Shown: positions 50,219 to 59,183, numbered from the stretch's first letter. The stretch is 61,912 bases of DNA from Paenibacillus marchantiophytorum (GCF_014640555.1 NZ_BMHE01000047.1:1-61912), one strand, 5' to 3'. Notes: generated from the sequence alone by a model not told the origin. Translations and numbers: made by a program.

Positions 50219-51130
50219 ATGGACAAGATTGAGAGACTTATTTCTATCATCATGATCTTGCTGAGAAATAATATCGTTTCAACAACAGAATTCGCGCAAT
50301 TATTTAACGTTTCCAAAAGAACGATTCTTCGCGATATGGAAACACTGAGCCTATCCAACATCCCGATCTATTCTATCAATGGCGTTCATGGCGGCTACGG
50401 TATTATGGATGAATACAAGGTTGATAAACGTCTTTTAAGCAGCTCCGACTTAGAGAATATATTAACTGCGCTTGGTGGATTGGAACAAATTCTAATTAGC
50501 GAAGAAGTTGACATTACGATCAAAAAAATAGAGGCAATGGTTAGCCCCTTGTCTCTGAAAAGTTCAATTCAACTGTCATTTTATGGTTGGGAGGGTCGGT
50601 CTGAAATTCTTCACACCTTGAGGACATTTCAAGAATCCATACTAAAGAGAAGGTTAGTTTCATTTGATTATATAGATAAAAACGGCACCGCGACGAATAG
50701 AATTGTCGAGCCCTATCAGCTTCATTTTAGCGAAACGAGTTGGTATCTGAAAGGATTCTGTTTACATCGTATGAGCAATAGAACGTTCAAATTATCTCGG
50801 ATCGATAAGCTTACTATGGATGACAAAACATTTCACCCTAGAGAATATTTAATAGAACAAGAACGCGACGCAAGCTATCAACCGCAGCTAGTCGCTATTC
50901 AGGCATTAATTTCCCCTAGCATCCAAGATCAATTCATTGAAAGGTACGGTCGAAAAAGTATTGAAAACTATAGTTCTGAATTTTTATTAGCAACAATTGA
51001 TGTCCCTCACAACAGTACAGGATTTCAATTTCTAGCAAGTTTCGGCACAAATCTCAAAATCGTAGAGCCCCAAACCTATGTTGAAGACTTTCGAAATTAT
51101 TTGAAACAGATGATGGATAACTACGCTTGA
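50219..51130 (+). CDS. WYL-domain transcriptional regulator (YafY/DeoR-like)
   Basis: This 303-residue protein has an N-terminal winged helix-turn-helix (IERLISIIMILLRNNIVSTT, then FAQLFNVSKRTILRDMETLS). A WYL domain follows (about 140-225: VSFDYIDKNGTATNRIVEPY, then W-Y-L-K-G-F-C and TFKLSRIDKL). Members sense ligands, often nucleic acids or small molecules. ATG 50219 follows GAGGAGGGGG. It is divergent from the VOC gene and overlaps the end of the MFS gene by 10 bases. It probably represses or activates the VOC gene. Confidence 0.88.
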   Translation: MDKIERLISIIMILLRNNIVSTTEFAQLFNVSKRTILRDMETLSLSNIPIYSINGVHGGYGIMDEYKVDKRLLSSSDLENILTALGGLEQILISEEVDITIKKIEAMVSPLSLKSSIQLSFYGWEGRSEILHTLRTFQESILKRRLVSFDYIDKNGTATNRIVEPYQLHFSETSWYLKGFCLHRMSNRTFKLSRIDKLTMDDKTFHPREYLIEQERDASYQPQLVAIQALISPSIQDQFIERYGRKSIENYSSEFLLATIDVPHNSTGFQFLASFGTNLKIVEPQTYVEDFRNYLKQMMDNYA

Positions 51131-52644
51131 GAAGATCTTGATCCAAAAATCATATAACTGATCGCGGCCAAAACCCACACGCCAATGCCCCCATAGAGCA
51201 TCACCAAGCCAAATCCGTGCACAAGAGCCGCGTGGACCACAGCTCCGGACGCATCCAGAGAGGACAGTTCTGGCAAACCCTGCTTGAGAGAGGCCAAGTT
51301 TCCGGCAGCTATTTTCCCGGCCAAAGCCCGCAATTGCGTTGTATCGAGAGTCCCTGGAAGGGCCCGCTTCAAATAAGACAGGATGCCTTCCTGCAAAATG
51401 AAGCCCATCACGGCGATGTTGATGGCTAGACTGATCAATCTGGCACTCATGTCGATACCGGAAGCCATGCCTGCGCGGGTAATCGGTACTGAGCCAGTAG
51501 TCGTGTTGGTCACAGGCGTGTTGGTCAAGCCCAGCCCGATACCAGCCAACAGGGAACCTGGGAGCATGGTCAGCCAGTTGGCGTGATCGCCTCCACTGCC
51601 ATATTTCATCATAATGAAGCCCAGACCGATGATGAAAAGACCCGATGGAATAACGATACGCGGCTGATAGCGCAGCGAAAGACGCTCTGCAAGTGGCGGG
51701 ATCACCAGAGTAGGCAGCGCATAAGCTAAGAGCGACATCCCGGCGGCTACAATGCCATAACCAAGACCGCTCTGATAATAAATCGGCAGATAGACCATGA
51801 ATGGCCAGAAGCTGAAATTCATCCCGATGGAGCCAAGGATAGCGCCGGAGAAATTGCGTATCTTGAATACGGAAAAGTCGAACATCGGATGGGCGCTGAA
51901 CTTTTCCACAAATAGAAAAATAATGAAGCTTGCTGCCGTTGCACCAAGAATGCTGATGGAGGCTATGCTGGTAAAGCCTAGTTCGGCTCCTTGCGTGATA
52001 AAGTAGGCCAGACCAAAGACCGCCAACGAAAGCGTGACAATACCGATAACGTCCAGCTTTTTCGCTTGCGGATCACTGGATTCCTCCACACCCCCAAAGA
52101 CAAGAATTAGCGTAAGGATGGTCAGCGGTACGTGGATTAGAAAAACCCAATGCCAGTTCAAAGCAGCCACGATCATCCCCCCGATAATGGGTCCAAACCC
52201 GAGGCCGATCCCGAACACGATCCCCCATGTTCCAAAGGCTTTGCTGCGTTCTCGTCCTTCCTGAAACCGATGCGAAAGAATCGCTATCTGGCAAATCTGC
52301 ATCGCACCAGCACCCACACCTTGAAGAAACCGACTGACGATTAGAACCGAGGTACTTTGCGCCAAACCACAAATCAGGGATGTAACGCCAAACAAAACGA
52401 GGCTGATAATAAAAATACGCCTCCTTCCATAACGGTCAGCTAGGGACCCCACAGCCATCAGAACCGTCGCACAGGCAATGGTGTAGGCATTCATAATCCA
52501 TTGCATATCCTTGAGATTGCCATGCAATACCTTTTCCAAGGTTGGCAGTATCACTGGCACACTGGAAATTTCGAGGCCGAACATTAGCGCGGACAAACAT
52601 ATCGCGGCTAATGCGATTATATTTTTGCTGGAATATTTGCTCAT
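51121..52644 (-). CDS. MFS drug exporter, DHA2 (EmrB/QacA) family
   Basis: This 507-residue protein has about 14 membrane helices. Motif A is GSLADRYGRRRIF near residues 66-78 and motif C is GFGPIIGG near 153-160. Such 14-helix proteins expel drugs or detergents by proton antiport. ATG 52644 follows GAGAGG (11 bases). It is divergent from an Lrp/AsnC-type regulator across a very AT-rich, 175-base gap, which suggests regulation by that regulator. Confidence 0.9.
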   Translation of the reverse strand: MSKYSSKNIIALAAICLSALMFGLEISSVPVILPTLEKVLHGNLKDMQWIMNAYTIACATVLMAVGSLADRYGRRRIFIISLVLFGVTSLICGLAQSTSVLIVSRFLQGVGAGAMQICQIAILSHRFQEGRERSKAFGTWGIVFGIGLGFGPIIGGMIVAALNWHWVFLIHVPLTILTLILVFGGVEESSDPQAKKLDVIGIVTLSLAVFGLAYFITQGAELGFTSIASISILGATAASFIIFLFVEKFSAHPMFDFSVFKIRNFSGAILGSIGMNFSFWPFMVYLPIYYQSGLGYGIVAAGMSLLAYALPTLVIPPLAERLSLRYQPRIVIPSGLFIIGLGFIMMKYGSGGDHANWLTMLPGSLLAGIGLGLTNTPVTNTTTGSVPITRAGMASGIDMSARLISLAINIAVMGFILQEGILSYLKRALPGTLDTTQLRALAGKIAAGNLASLKQGLPELSSLDASGAVVHAALVHGFGLVMLYGGIGVWVLAAISYMIFGSRSSQA

Positions 52645-52818
52645 TGCTTGCCAATCCTCTCCGACTTCTCATGTGTGAATCGCCTTTATTCATGTGAGTT
52701 TTATTATATAATTTAAATCATTGATTTTACATAACACATCAAATCAAATATGATGATTACACAATGAAATAAATGTTATTTTAATAAAATACCTTAAATT
52801 TAAAGGAGCACACTCAAA

Positions 52819-53271
52819 GTGGATCATATAGATAAACAAATCCTCTTCTACCTTCAAAACCGGGCAAGGATTTCAATGACGGAACTAGGTAAAAGCGTGG
52901 GGTTGTCCCAACCTGCGGTAACGGAACGAGTTAAGAGAATGGAAGAAAAGGGAGTAATCGAAGAGTATCGTACCGTCATTTCTCCTGAAAAAATTGGGAA
53001 GCATGCGGCAGCCTATATATTGTTTCGGACTAGGGACTGCTTGGCGTTTCTTGATTTTGTCCATGCATCTCCCCATGTTGCCGAGTGCCACCGCATAAGC
53101 GGAGAACACAGTTATTTATTAAAAGTAGTGACAGAATCCACACGCACGCTCGAAGAGTTTAGCAATCAGTGCGATAAATATGGAACCTATACAGTCCTGA
53201 TTGTCATGTCTTCACCGATCGATCATAGTCTTCTAATTCATTCTCTCAAAGAAGCAAATGGATTTGACTAA
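52819..53271 (+). CDS. Lrp/AsnC-family regulator
   Basis: This 150-residue protein has the classic start MDHIDKQILFYLQNRARISM, then the helix-turn-helix LGKSVGLSQPAVTERVKRM. A RAM ligand domain follows (HAAAYILFRT..., ECHRISGEHSYLLKVVTEST). GTG at 52819 lies 11 bases after AAAGGAG. Being divergent to the MFS gene it likely controls that exporter, as AzlB/YddO-like regulators do for their neighbours. Confidence 0.9.
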   Translation: MDHIDKQILFYLQNRARISMTELGKSVGLSQPAVTERVKRMEEKGVIEEYRTVISPEKIGKHAAAYILFRTRDCLAFLDFVHASPHVAECHRISGEHSYLLKVVTESTRTLEEFSNQCDKYGTYTVLIVMSSPIDHSLLIHSLKEANGFD

Positions 53272-53315
53272 TGCCAAGCAGATGCTCTTCCGCCAGTGGA
53301 GTATTTCGGAACACG

Positions 53316-53765
53316 TCAATTAAAATAGTTGCATAAACCGCCTTCTAAAGAATTTGTCCAACTATTATTGTGTTTTTTCGCTTCTTTCATCGTGGAGAAC
53401 TCAGAATGCGTGATCACAAGCTCCGTCTTATTGTCCTTGCCGACAAAGCCAATCGTAACAAGCGTTTCCTCCGAACCGTCTCCTTCATTCACCCACTTCC
53501 AAGTAAACGATAGCTTATCATGCGGAACGATCTCAACATATCGACCTTCTAAAGTATGAACCTTGCCATTCGGAGCTTTCATATGAAAAAGGTATTTCCC
53601 TCCAACTAAAACGTCCATTACTTCAATGGTCGTCGTGAAGCCCACCAGCCCCCACCATTGCTTTAACTGTTCTTCCTTCGTCCAAGCCAAGAACACTCTT
53701 TCCTTGCTCGCGTTGTATACGTGATGAAGCTTAAGGAAAAATTTCTCATCCTGCATTGATATCAT
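53316..53765 (-). CDS. SRPBCC (AHSA1-like) protein
   Basis: This 149-residue protein has the Aha1-C/START-like pattern: VYNASKERVFLAWTKEEQLK, then QWWGLVGFTTT and LSFTWKWVNEG-containing strands, ending with W-x-x-x-L-x-x-G. These are ligand-binding helix-grip proteins of unknown ligand. It follows the ArsR-type gene by 14 bases, a very frequent ArsR-SRPBCC pairing in Bacillota, so the two are probably an operon. ATG 53765 follows GGAGG. Confidence 0.88.
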   Translation of the reverse strand: MISMQDEKFFLKLHHVYNASKERVFLAWTKEEQLKQWWGLVGFTTTIEVMDVLVGGKYLFHMKAPNGKVHTLEGRYVEIVPHDKLSFTWKWVNEGDGSEETLVTIGFVGKDNKTELVITHSEFSTMKEAKKHNNSWTNSLEGGLCNYFN

Positions 53766-53779
53766 GAATAGTGCCTCCG

Positions 53780-54118
53780 TTAGTCTTCTTTAGATTGATT
53801 ATCCAAAAAATGTTCAAGGTTGAACACTTGCGCAGTCCAAAACTTCCTCAAGTCCATTAACCACTCGTGAGCGTTTTCCACTACAGTTGGATTTAAATAA
53901 TAAAATCGATACGTTCCTTCCTTGCGAACTGAAACTAAACCAGCCTTCTCCAACACCTTCAGGTGTTTAGAAACGGCTGGCAGTGACATCTCAAAGGGCT
54001 TAGCCAAATTCATGACCGTCATCTCGCCAACGGCCAAACGTCTTATGATTTCTCTTCTCGTCGGATCAGAAAGTACTTGGAAAACATCGTTTAATAGTTC
54101 ATCGTTATATTTAACCAT
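53780..54118 (-). CDS. ArsR-family winged-helix regulator
   Basis: This 112-residue protein has a typical ArsR helix-turn-helix: VFQVLSDPTRREIIRRLAVG, then MNLAKPFEMSLPAVSKHLKV and LEKAGLVSVRKEGTYRFYYL. No cysteine metal site is present, so it is probably a non-metal-sensing type. It is upstream of, and coupled to, the SRPBCC gene. ATG 54118 lacks a strong ribosome site. Confidence 0.85.
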   Translation of the reverse strand: MVKYNDELLNDVFQVLSDPTRREIIRRLAVGEMTVMNLAKPFEMSLPAVSKHLKVLEKAGLVSVRKEGTYRFYYLNPTVVENAHEWLMDLRKFWTAQVFNLEHFLDNQSKED

Positions 54119-54206
54119 ACGTTTAAGCTTAGGTGGATTTTTATCTAATGTCAAGCAGATATACCGGATTAGAACCCTCAATCTCGTTGGCTCTTGTCTG
54201 CAATAA

Positions 54207-54835
54207 TTAGAAGCTCCGAGCAACTTCGCGCGCTTGTTGAACTGCCTTTTCTTTAATCGCTGACGCATTATCGGGATCTACAGCCATACCTTCAACGAAG
54301 ATGCTTTCAAAGCTAGGAACCTCAAAAAACTCCATAATGGCATTCAGGTGACGATGCCCCATTTCTAAGTCCGCGAGAGCTGAGCCAGGTGATAATACAC
54401 TTCCACTTGCTTGAATGTGAACCGCCTTTTTATCTCTCAGCAAGCCAACCCGACCTATACCCGTAACATGCCTGCAACGCAAATAGAGTCAATGTATACT
54501 TTCATAACGGGCGGAAATGAATAATTCCATATCGGATTTACGAATATATACTTATCTGCAGCAACGAATTGATCAACCAGTTCAACCAGACGACTTACTT
54601 TCGTTTTTTCTACATCGGTCAATTTATCAAAAACAGTGCCAGCCCCAAGCTTGCCCCAACCGCTAAAAACATCAGCATCAAGTTCAGGAATACCCATTTT
54701 ATATAGATCAAGATGTACAACTTCATCATTCGGATTGGCGGATCGGTAAGCCTGCACGAATTCTTTTCCTACTGCCATGCTATATGATGTTTCATGATCA
54801 TTCGGATTTGCTGTGATATATAATACGGTTGCCAT
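54207..54835 (-). pseudogene. azoR: FMN-dependent NADH-azoreductase (AzoR) with frameshift
   Basis: Frame 1 (54455-54835) starts MATVLYITANPNDHETSYSM and continues through FVNPIWNYSFPPVMK (FMN-binding P-x-W-N-x-x-x-P) to DSICVAG. There a deletion or insertion shifts the frame. Frame 2 (54207-54482) carries on with GIGRVGLLRDKKAVHIQASG, then a G-H-R-H-L-N segment and the C-terminus. A handful of residues (normally about K-T-F-x-Y-T) is lost at the break. The full protein would be about 210 residues and act as quinone/azo reductase. The encoded enzyme is disabled. Confidence 0.8.
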
Positions 54836-54992
54836 GATTAAATTACCTACCTTCATTTTTTTTAGGACAAGTCATAAACATTTTCTCCAAGTCATCTCCT
54901 TCATCACATACCAATAAACGATAGCTTAAAAAAAATCGCCTCCATTTCTTATCTCCCGAAACTAATCCAAACAATCAAGAGCACATTCTTGA

Positions 54993-55044
54993 ATTTAACC
55001 TAGTTGTTATTTAACCATTTGGTTATTTAACTACTATGTTAAAT
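54993..55044. promoter_or_regulatory. Three-unit 16-base tandem repeat upstream of the azoR remnant
   Basis: ATTTAACC-TAGTTGTT, ATTTAACC-ATTTGGTT and ATTTAACT-ACTATGTT follow each other with an exact 16-base period (54993, 55009, 55025), then AAAT. Adjacent units also form small inverted repeats (TAACC-ATTT-GGTTA). This layout suggests an operator for a regulator bound in several copies. Confidence 0.55.
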
Positions 55045-55154
55045 ATATAGCGGTTTTTCTTCATTGTCAAGTAGAAGCAGACCAAATAGGTGCATCCAGA
55101 CATCATGTTCACTTCGCTCAATACGAACGAGCTAGGTTTCGCTCCCCGATTGGG

Positions 55155-55392
55155 AATAAAAAAATAGCCCCCATTTTTGGGGGAACACGGAGTTACTCCA
55201 ACTGCCTCGCGCAGAGGGAACTACAGGGCGCTATTCTACCCAAAGTGGCATTTTTGGGGGCTAAAGGGAACTACAGTACGTTATTTTGCTTTTTGCAGGG
55301 AAAATTCAGCGCTTTCGTGGAAATAAGACCCTGTAGTTCCGCTATGACCCTCGCTTCCCTGCTTTTTGCCTAAATAGCGCCCTCTAGTTCTC
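55155..55392. repeat. Hairpin and four-copy palindromic repeat in a gene-free stretch
   Basis: A hairpin GCCCCCATTTTTGGGGG at 55167-55183 has a T-run on the minus strand. After it GGGAACTACAGGGCGCTATT (55216-55235) recurs as GGGAACTACAGTACGTTATT (55266-55285) and in inverted form at 55322-55340 and 55372-55392. The four copies can pair into a long stem. No gene with ribosome site is visible in 54836-55567. Confidence 0.6.
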
Positions 55393-55567
55393 TTAATTCA
55401 CCCGCCCATTAACTCAATGGCCCATGCGGTCAAAACCTCACTCTACGGTAAAAAGTAAAACCAACTGAGTTAAAGGGCGGATTTTTAGCTCATCTACTAA
55501 ACTAACACCCTCGCATCTTAACTCTATTTGAATATACTAGTAGAAAATAATGGAGGAGGTGTTGGAC

Positions 55568-55942
55568 ATGCCCTTTTCGACTGGCCTGATTACAAATACT
55601 AGAGCATTTGGTACTGCGGCATCTACTATTGTTTTAAGCACAAGAAATATTGATACTGTTAACGCGGCAACGGTTACGTATCACATCTTTGCTTCTGCTG
55701 ATTCAAGTGTATTTTATACTGCCTACATGTCATCGTTCATTGTCGATCCGAATTACTTTGACGTAAGAGAGTTTTTTATTGCTGGAAATGTTGCATATGA
55801 AGTTCAAGTTAGTGTAAGTGATTCAACTAGTACGTTAATCTCCGTTTTTGGAATTGATGAATCCGGAAACCTAGTAACCAATCAAGGTAAACTTCAAGAA
55901 GACCTTTCTTTTATTACTAGTTTAAGTCCAGTGATTCTTTAG
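55568..55942 (+). CDS. Hypothetical beta-rich protein, 124 aa
   Basis: ATG 55568 follows GGAGGTG by 6 bases. The product has no signal peptide but is rich in T, S and V with alternating beta pattern (TVTYHIFASADSSVFYTAYM, AYEVQVSVSDSTSTLISVFG). It resembles small exported or spore-surface beta proteins of Paenibacillus/Bacillus by composition only. It has a promoter-less leader with the repeat region upstream and its own terminator. Function is unknown. Confidence 0.6.
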   Translation: MPFSTGLITNTRAFGTAASTIVLSTRNIDTVNAATVTYHIFASADSSVFYTAYMSSFIVDPNYFDVREFFIAGNVAYEVQVSVSDSTSTLISVFGIDESGNLVTNQGKLQEDLSFITSLSPVIL

Positions 55943-55957
55943 AAAAAGGTGAGTATA

Positions 55958-55985
55958 GCCCTAAGTTACTATTTAGGGCTTTTTC
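55958..55985 (+). terminator. Terminator of the beta-rich protein gene
   Basis: GCCCTAA-GTTACTAT-TTAGGGC stem followed by TTTTTC, 15 bases after the stop. Confidence 0.85.
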
Positions 55986-56037
55986 TATTTTCTTGAATCC
56001 AAACAAGCTTAATTGAGTTTATTTGAAAAGCTGTTTA

Positions 56038-56152
56038 TTAACCGCCCCCAAGCACACCATTCCCACTATTGTCACCGATAGTCGTTACCGTGCCATCGCT
56101 CATTAAAATGACCGTATGTAATGAGCCATTATTAATAGGGGGCAGCGCTCCC
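56038..56152 (-). pseudogene. RCC1-repeat protein remnant
   Basis: A minus-strand frame without a start reads GALPPINNGSLHTVILMSDG, then TVTTIGDNSGNGVLGGG and a stop. The S-x-H-T-V-x-L-x-x-D-G-T-V-x-x-x-G-D-N pattern matches one blade of an RCC1-type beta-propeller. A stop precedes it in the same frame and the remaining blades are missing. It is the last fragment of a deleted gene. Confidence 0.45.
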
Positions 56153-56171
56153 TATCCGTAAAAATAAGTGC

Positions 56172-56208
56172 AAAAAAAGAAGACCAGAGCGGCGGCCCTG
56201 ATCCTCTT
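56172..56208 (-). terminator. Terminator of the Rpn fragment
   Basis: Minus strand GATCAGGG-CCGCCG-CTCTGGTC (8-bp stem, two G-U pairs) followed by TTCTTTTTTTG. It lies 44 bases after the Rpn-fragment stop. Confidence 0.7.
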
Positions 56209-56251
56209 GTTACTCTTGAAATTAAGGCAATATCCATTGCTTAAATCGCGT

Positions 56252-56737
56252 TTAGTGCACCTGCTTGCCTAGCTCTTCGATTTCAGCTTCGGACAAGCCG
56301 GTTATTCTCGAAATCACCGAAACCGACAAACCTTCTTGTAACATGCCTGCTACAACTTCCTTATCCCTTTCCGCCTTGCCTTCGAGCCTTCCTTCCTCTC
56401 TGCCTCTGGACTCCACATAGTCCAATGCAGACTGCTCATCCAGAAGCGCCTTTTTCCGCGCCTCGTACAGCATCCGCGCTTCTTTGTCTTGGCTCAAAAA
56501 TTCCAGCGTCGTCATTGCTTTTTTCAAGCCCGGTGTATCCATCGCTAACTCCTCCCATCGGTCTTGTGATGCGCCGTCAATGAACATCAACCACTTTAGA
56601 AGTCGACTGTCCATCTCTTGGGCTTTGATTCCCAGTTTCGGCAACTCCATGAAGTGAATTTCAATATCATCGATCAGTAGTTCGCCTGTATGGTCTTCCC
56701 TCTGAATTAGCCATGAGGCTTCACAAGGCCAGCTAGC
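56252..56737 (-). pseudogene. Rpn-family (PD-(D/E)XK recombination-promoting nuclease) fragment
   Basis: The visible frame, open from 56737 without a start, reads REDHTGELLIDDIEIHFMEL, then helices with LKWLMFIDGAS and the C-terminal GRLEGKAERDKEVVAGMLQE and LSVSVISRITGLSEAEIEEL. This is the C-terminal half of Rpn/transposase-like nuclease (normally about 290 residues, catalytic part missing). The ATG at 56650 is internal. Two scenarios fit: deletion at 56738 or insertion of foreign DNA. Confidence 0.65.
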
Positions 56738-56933
56738 CTATCATGCCCGCCACTCCATGTTAAAGTCTTTGGCATAACTATCGAGCATGGATCATGCAAA
56801 ACTGCGAAGAATCAAAACCTCTGCCTCAACTTATTAAATTAAGAATTTTTATCGCTTTCAATTCAGTTAAAGTTATCTCGAAAGAACAAATGTCCAAAAT
56901 GTATTTGTCTTTCAAAAACTCATTTCAAGTTTT

Positions 56934-57299
56934 TCACTTCGTTTCTTGATCATTATCCAAAATACTTGCTAAGACACGTAATTGCTCATCCGCTTGAAGT
57001 TCATGATATTTTTCAGCTAACTTAGCATATCTATTATAAGAGTCTCTGATAGTACTTTCAAAAATAGTTTTTAATTCATTAGACTTAGTATTGAAATCTA
57101 ATACAATTTTATCATAGTTATAAAGTGGATCAGCATTATAAATTGTGTTTTCCCATGTGTTCAAAAGTCGATTCAACATGCCCTCATGGTCTAAATTTGA
57201 CATTTGAGCAATATCCTGAAACCTATCATAAGTTTCACTGGTCATATGAATCCTTTTTGTCTTATTATGATTATTCGTTTTCGCACCACTTAATCGCAT
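56934..57299 (-). CDS. Possible ribbon-helix-helix DNA-binding protein, 121 aa
   Basis: ATG 57299 follows GGAGGTTAG. The N-terminal basic strand NKTKRIHMTSETYDRFQDIA then QMSNLDHEGMLNRLLNTWE fits an RHH-like (Arc/MetJ) fold of a plasmid- or phage-type regulator. A helical C-terminal tail with coiled-coil propensity (SNELKTIFESTIRDSYNRYA) could mediate oligomerisation. It lies at the end of an island of other accessory genes. The target is unknown. Confidence 0.55.
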   Translation of the reverse strand: MRLSGAKTNNHNKTKRIHMTSETYDRFQDIAQMSNLDHEGMLNRLLNTWENTIYNADPLYNYDKIVLDFNTKSNELKTIFESTIRDSYNRYAKLAEKYHELQADEQLRVLASILDNDQETK

Positions 57300-57384
57300 A
57301 TTCTAACCTCCAGTGCGAATTATTTTATCACTATATTTATATAAAAATCCTTTGTAATCAATGCTTCTTGAATAATCTCGTGAA

Positions 57385-57576
57385 TCACCTATATAAAAAT
57401 GTGATGCCACCCTGCTCTGGAATCCAATCGATTATATATGCTGTTTTAATATTGGGGAAGTGTTTTCGTAGCACGAACAACATTCTTTGTCTATCTTTAT
57501 CGTGGAAAAAGGACTTATGCTGTTTAATCAACGCTGTTCTAATATCTTCTTCTGTTTTCGTTCCTCTGAGTTTCAT
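57385..57576 (-). CDS. Hypothetical small protein, 63 aa
   Basis: ATG 57576 follows GGTGGGA at 6 bases. The product is a small, basic alpha/beta protein (EEDIRTALIKQHKSFFHDKD, then VLRKHFPNIKTAYIIDWIPE). It is short, but the ribosome site and codon pattern support it over the longer opposite-strand frame in the same place, which has no ribosome site. No family is recognised. It may belong to the same island as the flanking genes. Confidence 0.5.
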   Translation of the reverse strand: MKLRGTKTEEDIRTALIKQHKSFFHDKDRQRMLFVLRKHFPNIKTAYIIDWIPEQGGITFLYR

Positions 57577-57614
57577 GTACTTCCCACCAACTTTATATGA
57601 AATTGCTCTTTTAT

Positions 57615-57785
57615 TTATACTTTTTCTTGATAAATTTTTACTTCTAAAGGGAGATAGTTTTGAATAGGAATTAAGAACTCTTTCAATTCTTCAACCTTAT
57701 TAAAAAATATTCCATAGTTATCTTCTGTATCATAAGACCATAAAGTCTTTTTTAAGAATTGTAACTCCTCAACTGGCTCATACAA
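57615..57785 (-). pseudogene. Possible remnant of a small gene
   Basis: A 56-codon frame from a TTG lacks a ribosome site and is preceded by an in-frame stop. It encodes a helical, acidic peptide (EPVEELQFLKKTLWSYDTED, then FNKVEELKEFLIPIQNYLP). Codon use is plausible. It may be the end of a truncated gene upstream of the 63-residue protein. The stretch 57786-58005 holds nothing else I can support. Confidence 0.3.
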
Positions 57786-58005
57786 GTTGTTATCGTATCG
57801 TTACTAATAAAAAGAATACTTTTCTCAATGACATTAACTTTTATTATGAGAGGAAAACCCACATTGACTTCTCACTCGTTGTTTCCTTTCCAAACCAACA
57901 GTGAGCAGCACTCCACATGTGTCGAGACGGTGAAAGGGATATAATGGTTTCAATTTTATATAAAGATTAGTACAAACTCTAAACAAATAAAAGACTCGTT
58001 TTATT

Positions 58006-58443
58006 TCATTGTAGTGTGTCGATAATAAATTCTCCGTTAACCAATCTTACAATGTATAGCTCATCAAAACCTTCACTCATTTGAGGCGGCTGAAGGTTTT
58101 TCATTACACTTTTAATACCTACCTCTGGAATTTTCTCTCTACCTTGACGAGCTTCATTTCTCTTAATTGATTCATCAAAATTAGGTTCAAAAAAGTATCC
58201 AACTACTTTGTATTTAGAATCCTTAGCAATATCAATATATTTTTTTCTGTCTTCAATTGTAGGATTTGTGTTATCAACAACAAACGACTGCTTGGCTTGA
58301 ACTGAAGCTGCAAGGTATATATCTTCTCTGTGTCTTGTTTTCAACATATCCAAATTTATCCGCATGTGTGTATTAAAAAATCTTTCTTTGAAAAGAGTTG
58401 ATTTACCTGATGCCTGTATACCAACGAAGATAACGCACTCCAC
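58006..58443 (-). CDS. P-loop polynucleotide-kinase-like protein
   Basis: This 145-residue protein has Walker A VGIQASGKSTLFK at the N-terminus and an HMRINLDMLKTRH segment. DRKKYIDIAK, then the lid-like ESIKRNEARQGREKIP and a D-N-T-N-P motif follow, as in T4-Pnk-type 5'-kinases. It lacks a phosphatase domain. The GTG start lies 2 bases after the stop of the Thg1-like gene (gap of two bases), so both are co-translated. A role in rebuilding RNA ends together with that polymerase is inferred. Thg1 uses 5'-activated ends, and a kinase would supply 5'-phosphates. Confidence 0.72.
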   Translation of the reverse strand: MECVIFVGIQASGKSTLFKERFFNTHMRINLDMLKTRHREDIYLAASVQAKQSFVVDNTNPTIEDRKKYIDIAKDSKYKVVGYFFEPNFDESIKRNEARQGREKIPEVGIKSVMKNLQPPQMSEGFDELYIVRLVNGEFIIDTLQ

Positions 58444-58445
58444 AA

Positions 58446-59183
58446 CTACTCATCCTTATCAAAAAATACGTATTGGTTTATGTAATCTCTATTCTGCGAG
58501 AATATTGGCGTTTCGTGATCAACATCCCATTTTGTTCTTTGCGTTTCGCCTTTATAATACTGCTGCTTAGTGATGCAAACTCCACGTTTCTGCCATACAG
58601 ATAGATCGTTCCAATTAATGCCCTTCTCTAAAAACAGCTTATCTTGAAGTTGCTTTCCAGTGAGACCTTGTAACTGTTTATGTGGAAAATTCGCTTGTGC
58701 CACCATAGAAATGCTATTCTTTGTAGCGTCTTGTTGCCTCCATAAGAAATAATTTGTTACTTCATCATGTGGAAGTACCCAAGCTCTACTATCGAAAGTT
58801 GCCAGAGGTTTATCGGGATAATTCGGTTTAATTGTCTCGTTGAATTTTGCTGTTGCCATTGATGCAGATACCGAGACCATTTTTTGAATATTATTTTCGA
58901 ACCATGATTGAGTTGTTAATTTATCATAATTCGTAAGCAAGATCGATATTTCATCACTTTGATGATATACAATTTTACACCCCATTATGTTTTGAGCGAG
59001 GTACTTAGAGGTTTCCCATAATGCATTTGTTAGTGTTTCATCAAAAGGCTTTTTCATTCCTCTTGTAAAGGTGTGGAAATGACAACCGTCAATTCTTAAT
59101 ATCACTGGAAGTCTGCGCGGTAAACTGTCTCTAAAAGCATTTTCATAATCCTTCATTCTATTTCCAAAATCATCTTTCTTCAT
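58446..59183 (-). CDS. Thg1-like 3'-5' RNA polymerase (TLP)
   Basis: This 245-residue protein matches the Thg1 family, which adds nucleotides in the 3'-5' direction to tRNA 5' ends. The metal-binding RIDGCHFHTFTRGMKKPFDE motif is visible, with D-G-x-x-F-H. The second acid pair is in VYHQSDEISILLTN. The DSRAWVLPHDEVTNYFLWRQ region with the QQDATKNSI block is also typical. Bacterial Thg1-like proteins repair truncated tRNA 5' ends rather than add G-1. It is followed with 2 bases spacing by a kinase, a combination pointing to RNA end repair. ATG 59183 has a distant AAAGGA site. Confidence 0.85.
   Translation of the reverse strand: MKKDDFGNRMKDYENAFRDSLPRRLPVILRIDGCHFHTFTRGMKKPFDETLTNALWETSKYLAQNIMGCKIVYHQSDEISILLTNYDKLTTQSWFENNIQKMVSVSASMATAKFNETIKPNYPDKPLATFDSRAWVLPHDEVTNYFLWRQQDATKNSISMVAQANFPHKQLQGLTGKQLQDKLFLEKGINWNDLSVWQKRGVCITKQQYYKGETQRTKWDVDHETPIFSQNRDYINQYVFFDKDE

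Noticed and set aside
57125..57667. Long plus-strand open frame of 180 codons
   Set aside because: It lies opposite two better supported minus-strand genes, has no ribosome site and shows no domain; it is a shadow of AT-rich coding sequence.
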